A stretch of 22,728 nt of DNA from Campylobacteraceae bacterium. GTDB taxonomy: Bacteria; Campylobacterota; Campylobacteria; Campylobacterales; Sulfurovaceae. The stretch spans positions 1 through 22,728 of the forward strand of contig JALVXO010000277.1 of assembly GCA_027022775.1 (NCBI GenBank). The letters are read 5' to 3'. A program made the position numbers and the translations under genes. The notes under the pieces are model-generated. The model was not told where the DNA came from. It worked only from the letters and a program-made list of their open reading frames with translations, and searched no databases. Positions within the stretch are counted from its first letter, which is position 1; every line of letters starts with the position of its first letter. Positions 1-6,203 of this stretch are shown piece after piece.

Positions 1-77
1 TTATGCAGCGCCAAAGAGAGCCCCGATTCGATTGTCTGGGTCATTTGGTGTGTTAATTTTTCTAAAATATTACTCAT
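1..77 (-). CDS. clpB: ATP-dependent chaperone ClpB, N-terminal fragment (runs off window)
   Basis: Only the first 25 codons are present, beginning at an ATG at 77 preceded by a good Shine-Dalgarno (AGGAG, read on the minus strand). The peptide starts MSNILEKLTHQMTQTIESGL and continues SLALH, which resembles the start of the Clp N-domain of epsilonproteobacterial ClpB. ClpB is a hexameric AAA+ disaggregase that acts with DnaK on aggregated proteins in the cytoplasm. The identification rests on this short N-terminus plus position: clpB lies divergent from the ctpA-purC-purS-purQ block in C. jejuni as I recall it. The rest of the gene is outside the window, so integrity cannot be judged. Confidence 0.7.
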   Translation of the reverse strand, partial: MSNILEKLTHQMTQTIESGLSLALH

Positions 78-136
78 TTCTTACTCCTGTTTCTCAAAAA
101 TCTACCGTAACTTTACCATAATTTTAGGGTTTTTAA

Positions 137-152
137 TGCAATTTAAGTTGCA
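137..152. promoter_or_regulatory. Near-perfect 16-bp palindrome upstream of clpB
   Basis: TGCAATTTAAGTTGCA is a palindrome with one mismatched base pair, centred about 68 bp upstream of the clpB ATG. On the minus strand a TAAAAT -10-like hexamer lies at 126-121, so the palindrome would sit around the -35 position. It could be an operator for a stress regulator. It does not match the CIRCE or HAIR consensus sequences I know, so no regulator is named. Confidence 0.25.
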
Positions 153-254
153 AATTTTGAAAAAGCTTAAAGCGCAAAGCCTAAAGCTAAAAGCTAACCA
201 CCTCGTCATTCCCGCGAAAGCGAGAGTGCGCAAAGACTTAGAAAACAACGGAAA

Positions 255-320
255 TGAGGCTTTAGCCTCATCTTGTTATTACCATTTATTGGTAATATTT
301 TTGTGAGACTAAAGTCTCAC
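255..320. repeat. Three short hairpins, two of them related palindromes
   Basis: TGAGGCTTTAGCCTCA (255-270; 7-bp arms, 2-nt loop) and GTGAGACTAAAGTCTCAC (303-320; 8-bp arms, 2-nt loop) share the pattern TGAGRCTWWAGYCTCA and look like diverged copies of one palindrome. Between them ATTACCA/TGGTAAT (278-296) forms a third 7-bp stem. None is followed by a convincing T-run in the direction of a neighbouring gene, so they are listed as repeats and not terminators. Confidence 0.55.
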
Positions 321-337
321 CTCCAAGAAATACCAAG

Positions 338-505
338 TTTTTGCGCAGTCTCAAGCTGGAATCCTAGGAATTGGTTGACTGGTTGACTAGTTAATTGGTA
401 TATTGGAAAAAAATTTCTATATTCCTCATCAATACACCAGTAACAAGTATACCAATATTCCCATACACAAAAATATATGGATTCCCGCTTGAGACTGCGC
501 AAAAA
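338..505. repeat. 168-bp element with 27-bp inverted arms
   Basis: Bases 338-364 and 479-505 are inverted copies differing at one of 27 positions; both carry the core TTTTTGCGCAGTCTCAAG. Inside, ATTGGTATA (395-403) pairs with TATACCAAT (448-456), and a tandem GGTTGACT repeat lies at 373-387. The overall shape is that of a miniature inverted-repeat element or a long structured hairpin. No open reading frame of note lies inside. Confidence 0.6.
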
Positions 506-593
506 GTCCAAAATATTTGCCTTAATCGTCATTCTAAATGTAGCGAAGAATGACTGAAATGGGTAATTTTACAGAAATTTTAACTTTTTGCGC
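497..593. repeat. Adjacent inverted repeat sharing the GCGCAAAAAGT arm
   Basis: GCGCAAAAAGT (497-507) is repeated inverted as ACTTTTTGCGC (583-593). Within it GTCATTCT (528-535) pairs with AGAATGAC (547-554) around a loop with TAGCGA, resembling the widely dispersed CATTCTGAATGTAGCGAAGAAT-type intergenic repeats of bacteria. The right arm of the 338-505 element is thus reused as the left arm here, suggesting one repeat family inserted or duplicated next to itself. Confidence 0.5.
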
Positions 594-737
594 ACTATCG
601 ATTTCATTTCTTTTTAGCTTTTTGCTTTTGGCTTTGAGCTTTAAGCTTTTTATAAAATAATGACTTTTTAAGTGTTATTTCAATAAAATAGGCTCTAAAT
701 TTTACGGTATTAATTTACTCTTAAGGAAACGGTAAAA

Positions 738-2111
738 ATGTTCAAACGCAACAAAAAATTGATAATCTCTTCTTTCCTGGCTGCTTCGGCGTTTCTTTAT
801 TTAGCAAATCCGATAAGCTTAAATGCAAAAGAGTCAAAAGATAACAGTAAGCTTGATGCTTATTTAAAATTCACAAGGGTTTTAAATTTAATAGAGAGCC
901 AGTATGTTGACGAGGTAAATACAACCACTCTTATCAACAAAGCTCTAAAAGGTCTTCTTGCAAACCTGGATGCCCACTCGGCATATATGGATGCTAAAGC
1001 GTTTAAAGATTTAAACATACAGACAAAAGGCGAATTTGGAGGCCTGGGTATTGTTGTGGGAATGAAAAAAGGCGCGCTGACTGTAATTGCGCCTATTGAT
1101 GACACTCCAGCATACAGAGCAGGTGTGAAAGCTGGTGATATTATTTTAAAAATTAACGATAAATCTACACTTGGTATGAGCATTGACGAAGCGGTCAACC
1201 TTATGCGCGGCAAGCCAAAAACCAAAATCACTTTAACACTTGTGAGAAAAGGCGAAAACAAGCCGATAGTTGTGCATATTATCAGGGATATTATTAAAAT
1301 TCAATCTGTCAAACCTAAAATAGTTTATCTGGATAAAGAGAAAAAAGAGTATGCGCTTTATATTAAGATAACTTCATTCGATTCTAAAGTTGTAAAAGAT
1401 GTTCAAAAAGCTTTAGAGGCGCACAAAGATGCCAAGGGTATAATTTTCGATTTAAGAAACAACCCGGGCGGGCTTTTAAGCCAGGCAACAGGCTTGCTGG
1501 ATATGTTTATTGAAAAAGGTATTTTAGTCAGCCAAAAAGGGCGCGTAAAAGAGGAGAATGTAATTTACAGAGCCCACAAAGAGGGAACTTACAAAGATAT
1601 ACCAATTACTGTTTTGGTTAACGGCGGAAGCGCAAGCGCGAGCGAAATTGTTAGCGGCGCGCTGCAAGACCACCACAGAGCCGCAATTATAGGCGAAAAA
1701 ACTTTCGGAAAAGGAAGTGTGCAAATTGTAGTGCCAATTGGCAACAAAGAGGGGATAAAACTGACTGTTGCAAGATACTACCTGCCAAGCGGAAGAACAA
1801 TTCAAAATAAAGGCGTAACGCCTGATGTAATTGTTTACCCAGGTAAAGTGAATAAGAAAGAAGACTCATTTATGATTAAAGAGAATGAGTTAAAACAGCA
1901 TCTTAAAACAGAACTTGAAAAACTGGAAGCTAAAAAGAAAAAAGAAAAAGAAGCCAAAGAGACTAAAGACAGCAACAGCACAAAAGCGGATGAAAAAGCA
2001 AAAGCAAAAAAGAAAAAAATTATCAGTGAAGATGATTTATATAAAGATGCACAATTAAAAGAGGCTTACGATATTTTAAAAGTATTAATTTTGCAAAAAG
2101 GCAATAAGTAA
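738..2111 (+). CDS. ctpA: Carboxy-terminal processing protease, S41 family (CtpA/Prc type)
   Basis: A 457-residue serine endoprotease exported to the periplasm, where this family processes or degrades envelope proteins at their C-termini. Residues 1-30 form a signal peptide or N-terminal anchor. A PDZ domain spans about 95-185 (substrate recognition), and the S41 core follows to about 370. The Ser-Lys-Gln triad is visible: S300 in NGGSASASE, K325 in TFGKGSVQ, and Q329, with the 25-residue Ser-Lys spacing of Prc and CtpB. The C-terminal 80 residues are a Lys/Glu-rich tail. The start ATG has AAGGAAA 11 bases upstream. It opens the plus-strand run, with a short hairpin separating it from purC. 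This matches the C. jejuni order clpB / ctpA / purC as I recall it. Substrate unknown. Confidence 0.93.
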   Translation: MFKRNKKLIISSFLAASAFLYLANPISLNAKESKDNSKLDAYLKFTRVLNLIESQYVDEVNTTTLINKALKGLLANLDAHSAYMDAKAFKDLNIQTKGEFGGLGIVVGMKKGALTVIAPIDDTPAYRAGVKAGDIILKINDKSTLGMSIDEAVNLMRGKPKTKITLTLVRKGENKPIVVHIIRDIIKIQSVKPKIVYLDKEKKEYALYIKITSFDSKVVKDVQKALEAHKDAKGIIFDLRNNPGGLLSQATGLLDMFIEKGILVSQKGRVKEENVIYRAHKEGTYKDIPITVLVNGGSASASEIVSGALQDHHRAAIIGEKTFGKGSVQIVVPIGNKEGIKLTVARYYLPSGRTIQNKGVTPDVIVYPGKVNKKEDSFMIKENELKQHLKTELEKLEAKKKKEKEAKETKDSNSTKADEKAKAKKKKIISEDDLYKDAQLKEAYDILKVLILQKGNK

Positions 2112-2159
2112 GCCAAAAGCCAAAAGCTTTAAGCCATTAGTGCGGCTTTGCCGCTTTTT
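2112..2159 (+). terminator. Heptamer remnant and small terminator-like hairpin after ctpA
   Basis: Just past the ctpA stop, AGCCAAAAGCCAAAAGC repeats the same 7-mer type seen at 160-197 and 614-651. It is followed by GCGGC-TTT-GCCGC (2142-2154) and TTTTT (2155-2159), a compact intrinsic-terminator arrangement. The stem is only 5 bp, so it may be a partial terminator that lets some transcription reach purC, whose start is at 2183. Confidence 0.45.
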
Positions 2160-2182
2160 AAAATTGAAGGGAGATTTTTCAA

Positions 2183-2902
2183 GTGGAAAAGAGAGAGCTT
2201 TTATACGAAGGCAAAGCAAAAAAAATCTGGAAAACAGATGACCCAAACCTTTTAATTTCGGAATTTAAAGATTCGCTTACCGCATTTAACGGCGAAAAAA
2301 AAGACGAGCAAGCGGGCAAAGGGGCGCTGAATAATAAAATTTCTACAATTTTGTTTGAGTATTTAGAGAGCAAAGGGGTGCCTACCCATTTTGTTAAAAT
2401 GTTAGACAGCAACCACATGCTGCACAAAGCGGCAGAGGTTATTAAAATCGAAGTGATTGTGCGCAATATTGCAACAGGAAGCTTAAGCCGCAACCTTGGC
2501 ATAGAAGACGGCAAAGTTTTGCCGTTTACCCTGGTTGAGTTTGATTACAAAAATGATGAATTGGGCGACCCGAAATTAAACGACCAGCACTGCCTTATTT
2601 TAGGTTTAGTTAAAGAGCAGGCAGAACTTGACTACATCCGATATATGGCTAGAAAAATCAACCGTTTCTTAAGCGAATTTTATGCGCAAGCGGGCTTAAA
2701 GCTTGTGGATTTTAAACTTGAATTCGGGCGCGACAGCAATGACAATATCATTTTAATAGATGAATTAAGCCCCGATAATTTTAGGCTTTGGGACAAAGAT
2801 ACAAACGAAAAGATGGATAAAGACCGCTTCCGCCAAGGATTGGGCGGCCTAATAGAGGCTTACGAAGAGGTTTTAAAAAGAATTCAAAATAAAGGCCAGT
2901 GA
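2183..2902 (+). CDS. purC: Phosphoribosylaminoimidazole-succinocarboxamide synthase
   Basis: The cytoplasmic SAICAR synthetase (239 residues) joins CAIR to aspartate using ATP in de novo purine synthesis. Family signatures are visible: the N-terminal LYEGKAKKIW nucleotide-binding segment (7-16), RNIATGSLSRNLGI (94-107) and DELSPDNFRLWD (193-204). Length is normal for bacterial PurC. The start is GTG at 2183, with GGGAG nine bases or so upstream; no better in-frame ATG precedes it. The stop TGA overlaps the purS ATG by one base, so purC, purS and purQ are almost certainly one transcript and translationally coupled. Confidence 0.95.
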   Translation: MEKRELLYEGKAKKIWKTDDPNLLISEFKDSLTAFNGEKKDEQAGKGALNNKISTILFEYLESKGVPTHFVKMLDSNHMLHKAAEVIKIEVIVRNIATGSLSRNLGIEDGKVLPFTLVEFDYKNDELGDPKLNDQHCLILGLVKEQAELDYIRYMARKINRFLSEFYAQAGLKLVDFKLEFGRDSNDNIILIDELSPDNFRLWDKDTNEKMDKDRFRQGLGGLIEAYEEVLKRIQNKGQ

Positions 2903-3144
2903 TGAAAGCAGTAGTAAATGTTTATCTTAAAGAGGGGGTTTTAGACCCGCAAGGTAAAGCAACACGCCACGCTTTAGAGAGTTTAGGGTTTAAAAATGTA
3001 AAAGAGGTAAGAATAGGCAAACAGATTGTGCTTGATTTAGAGGCAAAAGATAAAGAAGAGGCGCTAAAAGAGGTGGAGCAGATGAGTGAAACCCTTTTAG
3101 CAAACACAGTTATTGAAGATTACGATATAGAGATAAAAGAATGA
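2902..3144 (+). CDS. purS: Phosphoribosylformylglycinamidine synthase subunit PurS
   Basis: An 80-residue PurS-type protein (MKAVVNVYLKEGVLDPQGKA start, ALESLGF at 25-31, two beta-alpha-beta halves). PurS dimers bridge the glutaminase PurQ to the synthetase PurL in the three-part FGAM synthase. The ATG at 2902 is preferred over a GTG three bases earlier, because it overlaps the purC stop in a TGATG coupling arrangement and gives the usual PurS N-terminus. Its stop overlaps the purQ start by four bases. The partner purL is not in the window. Confidence 0.93.
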   Translation: MKAVVNVYLKEGVLDPQGKATRHALESLGFKNVKEVRIGKQIVLDLEAKDKEEALKEVEQMSETLLANTVIEDYDIEIKE

Positions 3145-3812
3145 AAAAAGCGGCAGTATTACGGTTTCCTGGAACAAATTGCGAATTTGACACAGAATAT
3201 GCCCTAAAAAGAGAGGGGTTTGATGTTCAAATTGTATGGCACAAAGAGGAGAAGCTGCCAGAGTGCGATTTGGTAGTGGTACCGGGAGGATTCAGCTACG
3301 GAGATTACTTGCGCTCAGGCTCTATTGCGAGATTTGCTCCGATTATGAAAGCGGTAGAAGCGTATGCAAAAGAGGGCGGATATGTTTTGGGTATCTGCAA
3401 CGGTTTTCAAATTTTAACCGAAGCAGGATTGCTGCCGGGCGCTCTTAAAAGAAATAACAATTTGCACTTTATCTCTAAAATGCAGCATATTAAAGTTGTA
3501 AATAACGACAATAAATTTTTGCAAAACTGCAAAGTAGGCGAAGTGTTAAAAGTTCCGGTAGCGCATGCTGACGGCAACTACTATATCGATGATAAAGGGC
3601 TTGAAGAGCTTAAAAAAAACAATCAGATACTTGTTAGATACTGCGATGAAGAGGGCAATCCTATGGTTTTAAACGGCTCTGTAGAGCAGATTGCCGGCGT
3701 TTGCAACAAAGAGAAAAATGTATTTGGTTTAATGCCGCACCCTGAGCGTGCAATAGAGGCGGTTTTAGGCTCTGTTGACGGTGTAAAAATGTTAAGAGGG
3801 TTTGTCTCTTGA
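3141..3812 (+). CDS. purQ: Phosphoribosylformylglycinamidine synthase glutaminase subunit PurQ
   Basis: A 223-residue class I glutamine amidotransferase that releases ammonia from glutamine for FGAM synthase. The triad is visible: nucleophile C86 in GICNGFQ, and H200 and E202 in MPHPERA. PGGFSYGDYLR at 48-58 is the typical PurQ oxyanion region. Length is normal. The start overlaps the purS stop (ATGA), and the stop overlaps the next gene's TTG start, so it sits in the middle of a coupled cluster. It needs PurL from elsewhere in the genome. Confidence 0.95.
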   Translation: MKKAAVLRFPGTNCEFDTEYALKREGFDVQIVWHKEEKLPECDLVVVPGGFSYGDYLRSGSIARFAPIMKAVEAYAKEGGYVLGICNGFQILTEAGLLPGALKRNNNLHFISKMQHIKVVNNDNKFLQNCKVGEVLKVPVAHADGNYYIDDKGLEELKKNNQILVRYCDEEGNPMVLNGSVEQIAGVCNKEKNVFGLMPHPERAIEAVLGSVDGVKMLRGFVS

Positions 3813-4858
3813 TAAAAAGATTAAGCCTTCTTTTAAAACTTTTTATCTTTTTTGCAGCCCAAACCTCTCTTTGGGCAGATGCACCATACAGTTATAGTTA
3901 TATCCCAAAATTTGTATATAAAAACCAGGTTTTTCCGGTTACAATTTTAGTAAAACATTACAATTTAAACGATCCTCCCCATTTTGAATTTGACAGAATG
4001 TCGCTACTTCAGCCAATCGAAAGCAAACCGGTAAAAACATTAAATAAAGAAGAGGCTTTTTTTACTTTTTATTTTAAAGCGCCAGAAGGGAGCAAAGAGA
4101 TTTATATCCCCTCTTTAAATATTTGGAATTTAGACCACTCTTTTACATTGATGGAAGCAAAAATCCCTGTTAAAGAGTTGCAAAAAAAGGATAAAAATTT
4201 TTGCAAAGTTTTAGCATCCAATTTAAGGGTAAACAGAGTAAAGGTTGATGCTTACGATATCAACCACAATCTGGTTACTTTTACACTAGAAGCCACCGAA
4301 GCCAATTTAGAGGATATGCATATTCCAAAAGTTATAGATGACGGTATAGAGAATTTAAAAAGAGACGGGGCTTTAACAACGGCAAATTACTATTTTATTA
4401 TCCCGAGCAATCAAGAAAGCGTAGTTTTTTCTTATTACAACACAATTAAAAACAGGCTATTAAACAAAAAAATTTCACTAAAAAACCAGAGTGGTTCTTT
4501 GGATAATTCTCAATTAAAGCCAAAAGACCTGGATTTTGATAAAATTAAAAAGTATGCGCTTATTAGCTTTACAGTTATTGTTTTAATCGCATTTATTTTA
4601 AGCAAAGATTTTATCTATCTTTTTACTTTTACTATAAGCACAGGATTTTTAATATATGTTTTCCTGCCTAAAAAAAGTATTTGCGTTCAAGAGGGGGCAT
4701 CTTTATATATTTTGCCGACAAATAACAGCAATATAAGTTTAAAAATAGATGAAGAGCTGCACACAAAAGTGCTGCACAAATATAAAAATTTTTATAAAAT
4801 AGAGTATAAAAATTCAATAAGCGGATGGATAAAAGATGAAGATACTTGCAAAAATTAG
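3809..4858 (+). CDS. Exported membrane protein with SH3-like C-terminus, function unknown
   Basis: A 349-residue protein I cannot assign to a characterised family. Residues 1-24 are a signal peptide ending near WADA. Residues 25-245 are a predominantly beta-looking periplasmic region. Two hydrophobic segments (about 249-264 and 269-286) form a hairpin in the membrane. The tail, about 290-349, resembles a bacterial SH3 domain, ending in SGWIKDEDTC, a GW-type motif of the SH3b fold. The start is TTG, overlapping the purQ stop, with AGAGGG eight bases upstream. The last 23 bases overlap plsC. C. jejuni has an uncharacterised periplasmic protein gene at the same place between purQ and plsC as I recall, so the gene is conserved in the phylum. 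An envelope-assembly role is only a guess. Confidence 0.8.
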   Translation: MIKRLSLLLKLFIFFAAQTSLWADAPYSYSYIPKFVYKNQVFPVTILVKHYNLNDPPHFEFDRMSLLQPIESKPVKTLNKEEAFFTFYFKAPEGSKEIYIPSLNIWNLDHSFTLMEAKIPVKELQKKDKNFCKVLASNLRVNRVKVDAYDINHNLVTFTLEATEANLEDMHIPKVIDDGIENLKRDGALTTANYYFIIPSNQESVVFSYYNTIKNRLLNKKISLKNQSGSLDNSQLKPKDLDFDKIKKYALISFTVIVLIAFILSKDFIYLFTFTISTGFLIYVFLPKKSICVQEGASLYILPTNNSNISLKIDEELHTKVLHKYKNFYKIEYKNSISGWIKDEDTCKN

Positions 4859-5543
4859 GTTTTACTGGGGCGCTTTTGTAATCTCTACAATTGTTGCAGT
4901 TTTAATGATACCTTTGGTAACACTTTTCCCTAAATATAAAGGTGTCATTATGCATAAACTTAACCGCGTAATTCTTTTTTTAATGGGGGTTAAGTTAAAA
5001 ACTTTCGGCAAAAGGGATGAAAAAGCAAACCTTTTTTTAATGAACCACCAAGGAATTATGGATATTATCGCTCTTGAAGCGATAGAGAATACACATTTTA
5101 GATGGGTTGCCAAAAAAGAGCTGTTTGAGACACCCTGGTTTGGATATCTGCTAAAAAACGGGGATATGATTTCGGTTGATAGAGAGAATAAAGCAGGGCT
5201 TATAAAACTTTTGAAAGATGCAAAAGAGTCTATAGAGATAAAAAAAAGAGCGGTTGCAATATTTCCAGAAGGCACCAGAAGCTCTACACAGGAGCTTTTG
5301 CCGTTTAAACCGGGGGCAAAGCTAGTTGCAAGCAAATTAAAAATGAGAGTTCAGCCGATAGTAATTACAGGCAGCAAATATGCCCTGAATGAACACAATA
5401 AAACCGGCCACAGTGGAACAATTTATATACACTATTTAGATGCATTTGATGTTGCAGATGCACCCAAAGATTGGTATGAAAATGTGCGCAAAGAGATGGA
5501 GAGGGTTATAAAAGAGGATGAAGCAAAAGGAATTTATAGATAA
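4836..5543 (+). CDS. plsC: 1-acyl-sn-glycerol-3-phosphate acyltransferase
   Basis: A 235-residue inner-membrane enzyme that acylates lysophosphatidic acid to phosphatidic acid in phospholipid synthesis. The acyltransferase motifs are clear: H71-X4-D76 in NHQGIMD (catalytic), and FPEGTRS at 143-149 (phosphate binding). An N-terminal hydrophobic segment (about 11-31) anchors it. The start ATG lies inside the end of the preceding gene (23-bp overlap), and the stop TAA shares its last base with the next ATG (TAATG), so all three are probably co-translated. Confidence 0.93.
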   Translation: MKILAKIRFYWGAFVISTIVAVLMIPLVTLFPKYKGVIMHKLNRVILFLMGVKLKTFGKRDEKANLFLMNHQGIMDIIALEAIENTHFRWVAKKELFETPWFGYLLKNGDMISVDRENKAGLIKLLKDAKESIEIKKRAVAIFPEGTRSSTQELLPFKPGAKLVASKLKMRVQPIVITGSKYALNEHNKTGHSGTIYIHYLDAFDVADAPKDWYENVRKEMERVIKEDEAKGIYR

Positions 5544-6124
5544 TGATTATACGGAAACTTTTTAAATTTGAAAATGCGCATATAGTTAGGAATTGCTCCA
5601 CTTTAAGATGCAGCCAAAATATCCACGGGCACTCTTATAAAGTAGAAGTTTTGCTGGAATCTGACTATTTAGACCACGGGCAGATGGTTTACGATTTTGG
5701 TTTAATGAAACTTTACATAAAAGAGGTAATAGATTCATTTGACCACGCAATTACACTCTGGAGCGGTGACAGCAAAGAGTATATTGAAGATATGAAAAAA
5801 CACTCAAAAAGATGGATAGAACTGCCTGTTAGCCCCTCTGCAGAACAGTTTAGCAGAGTTTTCTTTGTAATTATCGATAAAATTTTAAATTTAACAGTTA
5901 TGCAAAACAGTGAAAGAGATGTAAAACTGCACAGCATAATAGTCCACGAAACCGAAACAGGCTACGCCCAATGTTTCAGAAAAGATGCCTACAATCCAAA
6001 TATGGGGTTAATTGAGTTAAAAGAGATTATATTCTCAAATCAAATTAAAACTGAATGGAAAGAGCCCAAATTTTGGGATAATTTATTAAATAATAGAAAA
6101 TTTGTTACTCCTAAAAAAATATAA
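5543..6124 (+). CDS. 6-carboxytetrahydropterin / 6-pyruvoyltetrahydropterin synthase family protein (QueD-like)
   Basis: A COG0720-family enzyme of 193 residues. The zinc ligands are visible: H13 (FENAH), H28 and H30 (HGH). The catalytic partners D67-H68 (SFDHA) and E136 (HETETGY) match E. coli QueD D70-H71 and E110. The catalytic-loop cysteine is C23, spaced CX4HGH; E. coli QueD has CX3HGH and mammalian PTPS CX5HGH, so substrate and product are not certain. The protein is about 70 residues longer than E. coli QueD, with an insertion near 80-95 and a C-terminal extension. The likely pathway is queuosine (7-deazaguanine) synthesis, but no queE, queC or folE lies nearby. It is coupled to plsC by TAATG. 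Confidence 0.8.
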   Translation: MIIRKLFKFENAHIVRNCSTLRCSQNIHGHSYKVEVLLESDYLDHGQMVYDFGLMKLYIKEVIDSFDHAITLWSGDSKEYIEDMKKHSKRWIELPVSPSAEQFSRVFFVIIDKILNLTVMQNSERDVKLHSIIVHETETGYAQCFRKDAYNPNMGLIELKEIIFSNQIKTEWKEPKFWDNLLNNRKFVTPKKI

Positions 6125-6144
6125 ATATTCTAAATTTAATTTTT

Positions 6145-6174
6145 TTTACATTAATTCTATTTTTATGCTATAAT
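6145..6174 (+). promoter_or_regulatory. Sigma-70-type promoter of the cytochrome lipoprotein gene
   Basis: TTTACA (6145-6150), an 18-base spacer and a perfect TATAAT (6169-6174) stand 30 bases upstream of the ATG at 6204. The region before it is T/A-rich, as in epsilonproteobacterial vegetative promoters. A strong AAAGGAG Shine-Dalgarno lies at 6192-6198. This suggests the downstream gene is well expressed and separate from the plsC/queD transcript. Confidence 0.7.
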
Positions 6175-6203
6175 TACTATTGTAAAAATTCAAAGGAGAC
6201 TTT

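Larger units (their letters stand above)
160..651. repeat. Non-coding island bounded by 38-bp inverted heptamer-type repeats
   Basis: Left arm 160-197 and right arm 614-651 are inverted copies matching at 35 of 38 positions. Each is built from degenerate 7-mers of the AAAGCTA/AAAGCCA kind. Between them are several nested inverted repeats and no credible gene. The 71-codon frame on the minus strand at 317-532 coincides with the repeat arms, has no family resemblance and is not called. The island fills most of the 660-bp gap between divergent clpB and ctpA, so promoters for both must lie at its edges. I see no transposase, tRNA or terminal target duplication. Confidence 0.7.

Noticed and set aside
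317..532. 71-codon minus-strand frame in the clpB-ctpA gap
   Set aside because: It coincides with the inverted-repeat arms, its aromatic/cysteine-rich peptide resembles no family, and it shows no ribosome site; the frame is a by-product of the repeats.
78..737. tRNA or other structured RNA gene in the 660-bp gap
   Set aside because: No cloverleaf, T-loop (GGTTCGAATCC) or other known RNA signature was found; the stems are simple inverted repeats.
860..1261. 133-codon antisense frame inside ctpA
   Set aside because: It is the complement of a well-supported PDZ/S41 coding region and has a non-protein-like composition.
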